This document shows, piece by piece, positions 4,299 to 9,623 of a stretch of DNA of 9,623 bases. The stretch is from NCBI GenBank assembly GCA_964374035.1, contig CAYJWY010000032.1, positions 1-9,623 on the forward strand, in the 5' to 3' direction. The DNA is from CALRGL01 sp964374035 (GTDB lineage: Bacteria; Patescibacteriota; Patescibacteriia; UBA9934; GWF2-40-263). The notes beneath the pieces were generated by a model that did no database searches, had not been told where the DNA came from, and saw nothing but the letters and a program-made list of their open reading frames with translations. Numbering within the stretch: the first letter of the stretch is position 1; each line of letters opens with the position of its first letter. Made by a program: the position numbers and the translations under genes.

Positions 4299-7001
4299 CT
4301 ATTGCATTTGTTGTTCGAGCGCTAGGAGTTTCTTCTGCGCCTGATCTCGATTCTCTTTCATCGTGGCGACGACCTGCTCCGGTGCCTTCGTCGTAAAGTC
4401 GACGTTTGAAAGTTTCTGTTCCAGCGACGCGAGATACCGCTTCGTCTCTTCGATCTCAGCAGAGATGCGTTGCTGTTCCTTCTCGACGTCCACGAGACCA
4501 TTCATGTTTACAAAAACGACTGTGTCACCAACAACAACCGAAACGACTTGCGCATCTGTCATCGCTGACTCGACAAACGAAATACTCTCGACCCTTGCCA
4601 GACGCTTAAACAACTCAAGCTGTGACTCGATGAGTTCACGCGCCGTCGTCTTCATAGAAATCGAGAGCGTTTGTTTTTGATCGATCTTGTATTCGTTACG
4701 CACATTGCGGATCGCAACGATGAGGTCTTGAATGTGTGCGAATGTTTTTTCTGATGCGTGGTCGATGTTGATTTGAGGTACGGGCCAACCGTGAGTCATC
4801 AGCATTTCGGAGACCCCCCTTTCTCCCCCCCTTGCAAGGGGGGAATTTAGGTTGGACCAAATCGTCTCGGTGACAAAGGGCATAAATGGATGCCAGTAGG
4901 TAAGCAGGCGCTGAAGAATGTAGAGAAGAATATTGTTCGTTGAATCTCCCGGCTGTGTCTTTGCAATCTCAAGATACCAATCCGCAAACTCATTCCACGT
5001 AAAATCGCGGAGCTTTTCACCGGCTTGCGAAAACTCGAACTGCTCGAGGTGCTTGGTCACTTCGCTCGCGACGGAAACGAATCGACTGAGGATCCATTTG
5101 TCCGCGAGTGTTTGTGGTTGCACGGAATCAACATGACCAACATCTTCGACGGAACTGAGAATGAAACGCGAGATGTTCCAAAGTTTGTTCACGAAGTTGC
5201 GCGCGCTTTCAATCTTCTCCGTGTAGTAGCGCGAATCGTTGCCTGGCGAAATACCGATGAGCAAGCTGACGCGCAGAGCATCGCATCCATACTCGTCGAT
5301 GACTTCGATAGGATCGAAACCGTTATCGGAAGACTTGGAGTATTTCTTTCCATGCTTATCGCGCAGAATGCCGTGGATGTAGGCGTCCTTAAACGGCACA
5401 TCATCGAGGGCGTATGCGCTCATCAAGATCATGCGCATGAGCCACAAATACTTGATCTCGTAACCCATTTGAATCCAATTCGTCGGATGAAACGTTTTGA
5501 GATCGCCGTCCGTCTTGGGCCAACCAAGCGTCGAAAATGTCCAAGATCCGGCACTAAACCACGTGTCGAGGGTGTCTGGATCTTGCTCCCAGCCTTCACC
5601 AGTTGGTGCCTCTGTTCCAACGAACGTCTCAAGAGAACCTTCGCTGGCGCTCAGGATGACAGAGGGGCGATACCAAACAGGAATGCGATGACCCCACCAG
5701 AGCTGGCGCGACAAGCACCAGTCGCGCAAGTTATCGACGCGGTCGAGTAGTTCTTTTGTAATACGGTCGGGTGTAATCACAACGCGTTTCGATGCGTCAC
5801 CACCGAGCCCAGTCGTAACAGCCTCGGCAATCATTGTGCGCAACGTTTTACCTCGACCGGGAATCTCTTTGTTCATGTCAAGCCACCACTGCGTCATCGG
5901 CAACGCTTCGATGATGTCGCCGTAGCGATCAGATGTGCCGATGCTTTGCACAATGTCTTCTTCGTTCTCAAGAAGATTCTGCTCACGCAGCCAAGCAACA
6001 AATTTCGCACGCGCATCTTCGACAGACAATCCAACATACGCACCAGCCTCCGCGGTCATCTTTCCATCATTGCCAATCACAGGAATAATCCCAATCGGAT
6101 CCCCCTTCGCCTTTTGTTTCTCATACACGGCAAAGTCGATCGCACTGTGCGCAGGCGTCACACCAAGTGCGCCCGTACCAAACGCAGGATCAACAGCAAC
6201 GTCGGCAATGATCTTGATCTCAAGGGGTTTGCTCGCGCCGACATCAACGGTAAATGTTTTGCCGATAAACGATTGATAGCGCTCGTCGGAAGGATGCACC
6301 GCAACAGCCGTATCGCCCAACTTTGTTTCAGGTCGCGTACTTGAAATCGCAATGGGAAAGTCTTTCGAATATTTAAACGTGTACATCTTCGCATCGCGTT
6401 CAATGTAAATCATCTCGTCGTCGGAACACGTCGACTGTCCTTTCACAGACCAGTTCACAACGCGGTACCCACGATAGATGAGTCCATCGCGATACATGCG
6501 ACAAAACAATTCGTTCACCGCCTTGTTGCGCGGCTCATCGAATGTGTAGGCAAGACGCGACCAATCACAACTCGTTCCCATCTTTCGGATCTGACCAAGG
6601 ATGGTCGACTTGGACGCTTCTGCAAACTTACGAATCTCTTCGACCAGCTTCTCGCGTCCTAACTCTTGTCGCGGATTCTTCATCCCCTGCTGAATCAACG
6701 TTTTCTCAACACGAGCTTGTGTGGCGATCGCCGCATGATCCGTCCCCGGAACAAGCAGCACCCGCTTGCCGCGCATACGCTGAAAGCGAGCCATCGTATC
6801 CATCAAGGTATTCTCAAGCGCATGGCCCAAATGCAAAATGCCCGTCACATTTGGTGGGGGCATCATAATGGTGTACGGCTCTCCGGAACCATTGTCCGGA
6901 TTAAAAAACCCACTCTTCTCCCAGGCCGCGTAGATCGCATCTTCGTACTGCTTCGCCTCGTACGCCTTTGGCATTTCTTTTGCCGATCTCTCTTCCTTCA
7001 T
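4299..7001 (-). CDS. valS: Valyl-tRNA synthetase with two repeat-derived in-frame insertions
   Basis: This 900-residue class I enzyme joins valine to tRNA-Val and edits mischarged threonine. MMPPPNVTGILHLGHAL (46-62) carries the HIGH motif at 57-60. The editing (CP1) domain spans about 200-375 with STRPETKLGDTAVAVHP. DWCLSRQLWWGHRIPVWY (427-444) and DTWFSAGSWTFSTLGWP (479-495) are family hallmarks. KYSKS (553-557) replaces KMSKS. The anticodon-binding domain holds HPFMPFVTETIW (704-715), and residues 837-900 form the C-terminal coiled coil of bacterial ValRS. Residues about 446-460 (PSVILSASEGSLETF) and 717-732 (NLNSPLARGGERGVSE) are translated dispersed repeats lying in loops; no frame is broken. 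The start is ATG 7001; it has no upstream Shine-Dalgarno sequence but has a close promoter. Met10 is an alternative. Confidence 0.97.
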   Translation of the reverse strand: MKEERSAKEMPKAYEAKQYEDAIYAAWEKSGFFNPDNGSGEPYTIMMPPPNVTGILHLGHALENTLMDTMARFQRMRGKRVLLVPGTDHAAIATQARVEKTLIQQGMKNPRQELGREKLVEEIRKFAEASKSTILGQIRKMGTSCDWSRLAYTFDEPRNKAVNELFCRMYRDGLIYRGYRVVNWSVKGQSTCSDDEMIYIERDAKMYTFKYSKDFPIAISSTRPETKLGDTAVAVHPSDERYQSFIGKTFTVDVGASKPLEIKIIADVAVDPAFGTGALGVTPAHSAIDFAVYEKQKAKGDPIGIIPVIGNDGKMTAEAGAYVGLSVEDARAKFVAWLREQNLLENEEDIVQSIGTSDRYGDIIEALPMTQWWLDMNKEIPGRGKTLRTMIAEAVTTGLGGDASKRVVITPDRITKELLDRVDNLRDWCLSRQLWWGHRIPVWYRPSVILSASEGSLETFVGTEAPTGEGWEQDPDTLDTWFSAGSWTFSTLGWPKTDGDLKTFHPTNWIQMGYEIKYLWLMRMILMSAYALDDVPFKDAYIHGILRDKHGKKYSKSSDNGFDPIEVIDEYGCDALRVSLLIGISPGNDSRYYTEKIESARNFVNKLWNISRFILSSVEDVGHVDSVQPQTLADKWILSRFVSVASEVTKHLEQFEFSQAGEKLRDFTWNEFADWYLEIAKTQPGDSTNNILLYILQRLLTYWHPFMPFVTETIWSNLNSPLARGGERGVSEMLMTHGWPVPQINIDHASEKTFAHIQDLIVAIRNVRNEYKIDQKQTLSISMKTTARELIESQLELFKRLARVESISFVESAMTDAQVVSVVVGDTVVFVNMNGLVDVEKEQQRISAEIEETKRYLASLEQKLSNVDFTTKAPEQVVATMKENRDQAQKKLLALEQQMQ
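4806..4853. repeat. GC-rich palindromic repeat inserted in frame in valS
   Basis: The core is the perfect 18-base palindrome CCCCCCTTGCAAGGGGGG (4826-4843). It is flanked on one side by AATTTAGG and on the other by a second C-run (about 4814-4819). This arrangement matches a dispersed palindromic repeat whose translation, SPLARGGERG, I recognise from many unrelated proteins. Within valS it encodes about 16 residues between the IWSNL helix end and the conserved LM--GWP segment. The outer limits are approximate. Confidence 0.8.
5622..5666. repeat. REP-like repeat (CTTCGCTGGCGCTCAGGATGAC type) inserted in frame in valS
   Basis: The plus strand around 5638-5660 reads CCTTCGCTGGCGCTCAGGAT followed by GACA. 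It belongs to the dispersed family usually seen as GTCATCCTGAGCG-AGCGAAGG, whose translation SVILSASEGSL appears inside unrelated proteins. In valS it encodes about 15 residues immediately after the conserved GHRIPVWYR and before VGTEAPTGEGWEQDPDTLDTWFS. In other ValRS proteins this stretch is a variable, often metal-binding or shortened loop. Boundaries are approximate; the core is clear. Confidence 0.75.
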
Positions 7002-7010
7002 AATGCGCTC

Positions 7011-7039
7011 AGTGTACGAAAAATGGGCTTGTTTGGCAA
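7011..7039 (-). promoter_or_regulatory. valS promoter, predicted leaderless transcript
   Basis: On the minus strand TTGCCA (7034-7039, one mismatch to TTGACA), a 17-base spacer and TACACT (7011-7016) form a sigma70-type promoter. The -10 box ends 9 bases before the ATG at 7001, so the predicted transcript starts only 2-3 bases before the start codon. This fits the absence of a Shine-Dalgarno sequence. The geometry equals that of the bactofilin promoter. Confidence 0.55.
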
Positions 7040-7053
7040 GAAAAACCTTCTGT

Positions 7054-7094
7054 CAGCCGATACGAACGACAAAAAAGAACGATCGGCTGTTTTT
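7054..7094. other. Hairpin followed by a T-run in the valS / metalloprotease intergenic region
   Basis: CAGCCGAT (7054-7061) and ATCGGCTG (7082-7089) form an 8-bp stem with a 20-base loop, followed on the plus strand by TTTTT. It resembles a plus-strand terminator, but no plus-strand gene precedes it. It lies upstream of the valS promoter, so it would not be in the main valS transcript. It may be a remnant or may insulate the two divergent genes. I see no T-box consensus. Confidence 0.4.
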
Positions 7095-7151
7095 GGATCT
7101 ATGCAGGACAAAATGATCACGGAATCTTTGTTCATTAATTCTGACATTAAA

Positions 7152-7209
7152 CATTTTTTAGCTAAAATTAGACAAAAAATGATTGACAAAAAGAAAAAAA
7201 TCTGATAAC
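7152..7209 (+). promoter_or_regulatory. AT-rich promoter region of the HExxH protein gene
   Basis: A perfect TTGACA (7183-7188) is followed after 15 bases by GATAAC (7204-7209). The spacing is short, so a start slightly further on is possible. Just upstream is a strongly AT-rich stretch holding nested inverted repeats: CATTTTTT (7152-7159) paired with AAAAAATG (7174-7181), and the 12-base palindrome TTTTAGCTAAAA (7156-7167). These could be an UP element or an operator. The predicted leader is about 37 bases and carries a strong Shine-Dalgarno sequence. Confidence 0.5.
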
Positions 7210-7252
7210 CTTCCTCGTTCGACGTTCATTCACATCAACAAAAGGAGTGTCT

Positions 7253-7957
7253 ATGTTCTCGAAAACTAAACTGACATGCATCCTTCTCCTGTTCGCCGTG
7301 ACTGTTCTACTGGGTGTCACGTTTCAGCAGAATACTTCACTCAGTCGTGAAAACGGAGACACACGACCTAGTGCAAACGCTTCCACAGACAACTTCCTGA
7401 CGCTGAATCGGTATCTGGAAAGACTCATTGCAACACATCCGAAGAAAGAAATCTCGATCGAATTCTATCAGCTCATCGAGCGCGGTGAAATCATGACGTC
7501 CTGGACCTCAAGTAACGACGCACAATTTCAACTCGTTCCAAGACAGATGATCAAAGTGAACACACGGTCATCGAACGCTCTCATTCCGGTTCTGTTCATC
7601 GACCCTCAGATTCTGCGTGAACAGCCCACGCGAAACGCTCAACTGGTCATCTACCATGAATACACGCACTATCGGCAATGGAAAGATGGCTTGCTCCCAC
7701 AGTCGACCTTCGTCCTTCGTACAGTAGAGTCGCTGAGTCCGGAAGAATTCACAAAAACTTGCAAAGAAAAATGGTACGCAGAGGAGCATGCGTACCAACG
7801 AGAGTGTGAGCTCGCTATCGAACTCGGATGGACGGACACGATGCCGTTGTGCAAAGAGCTAAGCATGCCGGCGTTCAAGAACAGTCTCCTTCGTTCATTG
7901 ATCAATGGGGATGAAACAATGAACGCATGCTCACGCGCGCAGATCGAATTGCTTTAG
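7253..7957 (+). CDS. Secreted or membrane-anchored HExxH putative zinc metalloprotease
   Basis: The start is ATG 7253, because AAAGGAG (7241-7247) lies 5 bases upstream; an in-frame GTG at 7247 overlaps that site and is unlikely. The protein has 234 residues. Residues 8-24 are hydrophobic (TCILLLFAVTVLLGVTF) after a basic N-terminus, forming a signal peptide or anchor. The body is extracytoplasmic. LVIYHEYTHYRQW (131-143) contains HEYTH at 135-139. About 40 residues later EKWYAEEHAYQREC offers Glu177 or Glu178 as a third zinc ligand, giving a gluzincin-like layout. Four cysteines (170, 185, 200, 226) lie beyond the active site and could form disulfides. I do not recognise a specific family; proteolysis is inferred from the motif alone. 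A terminator follows, and the next gene is convergent. Confidence 0.8.
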   Translation: MFSKTKLTCILLLFAVTVLLGVTFQQNTSLSRENGDTRPSANASTDNFLTLNRYLERLIATHPKKEISIEFYQLIERGEIMTSWTSSNDAQFQLVPRQMIKVNTRSSNALIPVLFIDPQILREQPTRNAQLVIYHEYTHYRQWKDGLLPQSTFVLRTVESLSPEEFTKTCKEKWYAEEHAYQRECELAIELGWTDTMPLCKELSMPAFKNSLLRSLINGDETMNACSRAQIELL

Positions 7958-8013
7958 AACGTCAACGGACGTTCTGTCTCAATCCAGGAATAACACTTCC
8001 TGGATTTTTCTTT
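7957..8013 (+). terminator. Rho-independent terminator of the HExxH protein gene
   Basis: The main stem is AATCCAGGAA (7981-7990), loop taacac, TTCCTGGATT (7997-8006), followed by TTTCTTT. A first smaller hairpin, GAACGTC-aacg-GACGTTC (7957-7974), starts at the last base of the stop codon. On the minus strand the main stem could also end the small peptide gene, but its U-tail there is poor. Confidence 0.85.
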
Positions 8014-8019
8014 ACTCAC

Positions 8020-8217
8020 TCAATGCGGGTAATTGCATCCGCCGATGTAAGGACCCTTGGACAAATCCGTCAGAACGGCGACGTGGATTCCGAACAATTT
8101 ACGAACAGATACGGTGTCCAGCATGCTATCCGAAGAAGTCTGGCTCTTCACAGCGACCAAGCACACCGGAACGAACAAGAACAACAGAACAATCAACGCC
8201 TTACGAAATGTACACAT
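8020..8217 (-). CDS. 65-residue secreted or membrane peptide, unknown function
   Basis: The frame extends further upstream, but the start is best placed at ATG 8217: a full AAGGAG (complement of 8225-8230) lies 7 bases before it. The peptide begins MCTFRK, then a hydrophobic segment of about 17 residues (ALIVLLFLFVPVCLVAV, 7-23). Cleavage is possible after VKS (24-26); otherwise it is a single-pass anchor. The remainder is about 40 residues, polar and ending GGCNYPH, with a single exported cysteine at 61. No family is recognised. It converges on the HExxH gene with 62 bases between the stops. The strong ribosome site, signal-like N-terminus and own promoter support a real gene; the opposite-strand frame has none of these. 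Confidence 0.7.
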   Translation of the reverse strand: MCTFRKALIVLLFLFVPVCLVAVKSQTSSDSMLDTVSVRKLFGIHVAVLTDLSKGPYIGGCNYPH

Positions 8218-8284
8218 ACGCTTTCTCCTTGCTATGTGGTTAAACAAAAATCCACCAACCAGAATGGCTGACGGCTTTCATCTA

Positions 8285-8324
8285 ACTCTACTAATAGAGT
8301 ACAGTAATAAAAGGCCCATGTCAA
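8285..8324 (-). promoter_or_regulatory. Promoter of the 65-residue peptide gene, with an operator-like inverted repeat
   Basis: On the minus strand a perfect TTGACA (8319-8324) is followed after 17 bases by TACTCT (8296-8301). The inverted repeat ACTCTA-ctaa-TAGAGT (8285-8300) overlaps most of the -10 box and the region just downstream, where a repressor could bind. The rest of the 244-base gap 8218-8461 holds no gene. For the plus-strand gene at 8462 I see only partial candidates: GATAAT (8347-8352) without a good -35, and TTGACA (8372-8377) without a good -10. Confidence 0.45.
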
Positions 8325-8461
8325 TGATCTTGCGCAACAACGTGTGGATAATTCACCTACGTGCAACGACATTGACAAAAAGCCTATTTTGGCGCAAAGT
8401 CAGCCCTCGCTCTTTTCATATTCAGGTTCAAAAACTTCGTTCCAAACTCGCGGAGAATCCA

Positions 8462-9623
8462 ATGAACATGGTTCGTTTTCTGAGTTTCCTGCTCTGTGTG
8501 CTCGCAGGTCCGAGTGCTTGCGATAGCCTCTCACCATTTATTTCCGACGATGAGCTTGCCGATCGCTTCGATCTCGATGGCGACGGCGTTGCCCGTCCCA
8601 ACGACTGCGACGACGACGACCCAAAGGTGACGAGCTTCGAGCTCTACAGCGACGTCGACAAAGACGGCTGGGGTACGGGGCGATCCATCACGGGATGCGC
8701 ACCGAGCGATGTGCTGTCGCTGAAAAACGGCGACTGCAACGACGACGACAAGAACGTGTATCCCGGAGCAATCGAAGTGTGCGACACCAGAGACAACAAC
8801 TGCGATCGCCAGATCGACGAAGGCTTCAACAAGGTCTATTACCAGGATGCCGACGGCGACGGTGACGGACGCGGAGCCATTGTGAGTTCGTGTCAACAGA
8901 CGGAGAAACTCGTGCGCACCAACACCGACTGCAACGATGCGGACGATCAAATCTATCCGGGCGCGACGGAAGTCTGCGACGGGAAAGACAACGACTGCAA
9001 TGGTGAAATCGACGAGGGATTCGATAAAGTCTACTACCTCGACGCCGATGGCGATGGGTACGGACGCGGAGCCGTTACAACGTCCTGTGAAGCAACCCGA
9101 GGGTTGTCGCGCAATGACAATGACTGCAACGATGAAGATCCTGAGGTCTATCCCGACGCGCCTGAGATGTGCGACAACAAGGACAATGATTGCAATGACG
9201 AAACCGGCGTGGATGAAGGGTTCGATAAGGACTACTACCGCGACTTGGATAACGATGGATTCGGCAAGGGTGTTGTCGTAAGCTCTTGCACACCTCTCAA
9301 CGGTCTGGTGCGCAACAAAACCGACTGCAACGACGAGGATCCAAACGTCAACCCCGATGCGATCGAGGTCTGCGACAACGTGGACAACAACTGCGTGGGC
9401 GGAATCGACGAAGGGTTTGACAAAACCTTCTATCGCGATATGGACAACGATGGTCTTGGTCGCGGAGCGATCATCGTTGCCTGCGAGCAAGCTCTGGGCT
9501 TGTCACGGTTTAACACCGACTGCAACGACAACGAGCCTCTCGCCTTTCCCGGCAACGTCGAGGTCTGTGACAACGTGGACAACGATTGCAACGGCCAGAT
9601 CGACGAAGGGTTCGACAAGGTGT
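8462..9623 (+). CDS. MopE-type metal-binding repeat protein, probable surface lipoprotein (3' end outside window)
   Basis: The gene is open to the window end: 387 codons are visible and it continues. The start is ATG 8462, with GGAG 6 bases upstream. MNMVRFLSFLLCVLAGPSAC is a short signal sequence; Cys20 could be lipidated, although Pro at -3 is atypical for a lipobox. After a DLDGDG loop (37-42) and a short first unit come units starting at residues 91, 156, 221, 288 and 353. Each reads roughly DCND-DP-VYPGA-EVCD--DNDCNG-IDEGFDK-YY, then an EF-hand-like loop such as DADGDGYGRG, then one more Cys. This matches the putative metal-binding motif of MopE-like proteins (Pfam MopE copper-binding family, as I recall). 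Calcium or another metal is probably bound outside the cell. The protein is extremely acidic; function is inferred. Confidence 0.9.
   Translation, partial: MNMVRFLSFLLCVLAGPSACDSLSPFISDDELADRFDLDGDGVARPNDCDDDDPKVTSFELYSDVDKDGWGTGRSITGCAPSDVLSLKNGDCNDDDKNVYPGAIEVCDTRDNNCDRQIDEGFNKVYYQDADGDGDGRGAIVSSCQQTEKLVRTNTDCNDADDQIYPGATEVCDGKDNDCNGEIDEGFDKVYYLDADGDGYGRGAVTTSCEATRGLSRNDNDCNDEDPEVYPDAPEMCDNKDNDCNDETGVDEGFDKDYYRDLDNDGFGKGVVVSSCTPLNGLVRNKTDCNDEDPNVNPDAIEVCDNVDNNCVGGIDEGFDKTFYRDMDNDGLGRGAIIVACEQALGLSRFNTDCNDNEPLAFPGNVEVCDNVDNDCNGQIDEGFDKV
8732..9623 (+). repeat. Tandem coding repeats of about 195 bp in the MopE-type gene
   Basis: Units begin at 8732, 8927, 9122, 9323 and 9518, of 65, 65, 67 and 65 codons plus one cut off by the window end. 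Each full unit has four Cys (for example 92, 107, 114, 144). Unit 3 has a two-residue insertion (CNDETGVDEGF for CNGEIDEGF). An incomplete first unit (about residues 48-90, two Cys) lacks the EVCD-DNDC-IDEGF half. DNA similarity between units is highest around ATCGACGAAGGGTTCGA. Confidence 0.9.

Noticed and set aside
5025..5750. 241-residue plus-strand frame
   Set aside because: Antisense of the valS core; it also reads through the repeat at 5622-5666.
7054..7094. T-box or other riboswitch controlling valS
   Set aside because: No T-box consensus (AGGGTGGNACCGCG) is present, and the hairpin lies upstream of the predicted valS promoter, so it would not be transcribed with it.
7927..8271. 114-residue plus-strand frame overlapping the HExxH gene end
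   Set aside because: It crosses a clear rho-independent terminator and lies opposite the 65-residue peptide gene, which has a perfect ribosome site and signal-like N-terminus.
8344..8526. 60-residue plus-strand frame before and into the MopE-type gene
   Set aside because: No ribosome site, out of frame with and overlapping the start of the better-supported gene at 8462.
8531..9490. 319-residue minus-strand frame, strongly hydrophobic and Val/Ile-rich, resembling a repeated membrane protein
   Set aside because: It is the antisense of the Asp-rich MopE-type repeats: GAC/GAT codons read as Val/Ile on the other strand. The plus frame has a signal sequence, ribosome site and a known repeat family.

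Overview
The window looks like a chromosomal fragment of an uncultured bacterium, most plausibly from the Candidate Phyla Radiation (Patescibacteria). This is an inference. It rests on the style of the valyl-tRNA synthetase (for example NWSVKGQSTCSDDE in place of the usual Cys-containing NWCP segment), on several REP-like repeats of types I associate with metagenomic genomes, and on a secreted protein built from MopE-type metal-binding repeats. Genes end in TAA, TAG and TGA, so UGA is a normal stop and the Gracilibacteria code (UGA = Gly) does not apply.

Layout. Positions 24-649: a bidirectional hairpin terminator and a minus-strand RBBP9/YdeN-type serine hydrolase. Positions 724-1017: a plus-strand 97-residue orphan protein. 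Positions 1025-1156: a hairpin terminator shared by the orphan gene and a minus-strand tRNA-Leu(GAG); its stem overlaps the tRNA CCA end. Positions 1195-2363, minus strand: a two-gene operon of bactofilin and a diacylglycerol-kinase-fold protein whose signature motifs are degenerate. Positions 2464-7001, minus strand: argS and, upstream of it, valS. Positions 7183-8217: a secreted or membrane-anchored HExxH protein (plus strand) facing a 65-residue secreted peptide gene (minus strand), with a terminator between them. Position 8462 to the window end: the 5' part of a long plus-strand gene for an Asp/Cys-rich, probably calcium- or metal-binding, surface protein with roughly 65-residue repeats.

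Two themes stand out. First, four different palindromic repeat families occur within about 3.3 kb. Two lie between genes; one of these also supplies the -35 box of the bactofilin promoter. The other two sit in frame inside valS, where they encode extra loops. Second, the window splits in translation signals. valS and bactofilin have good sigma70-type promoters whose -10 boxes end only 9 bases before the ATG and have no Shine-Dalgarno sequence, which predicts leaderless mRNAs. The three extracytoplasmic proteins at 7.2-9.6 kb have clear Shine-Dalgarno sequences.

The left two thirds is housekeeping: translation (argS, valS, tRNA-Leu), cytoskeleton and a possible lipid- or nucleotide-kinase-fold protein. 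The right third looks like an accessory region for secreted proteins. I see no CRISPR array, transposase, integrase or phage gene. All coordinates and motifs were read by eye, with no database search.
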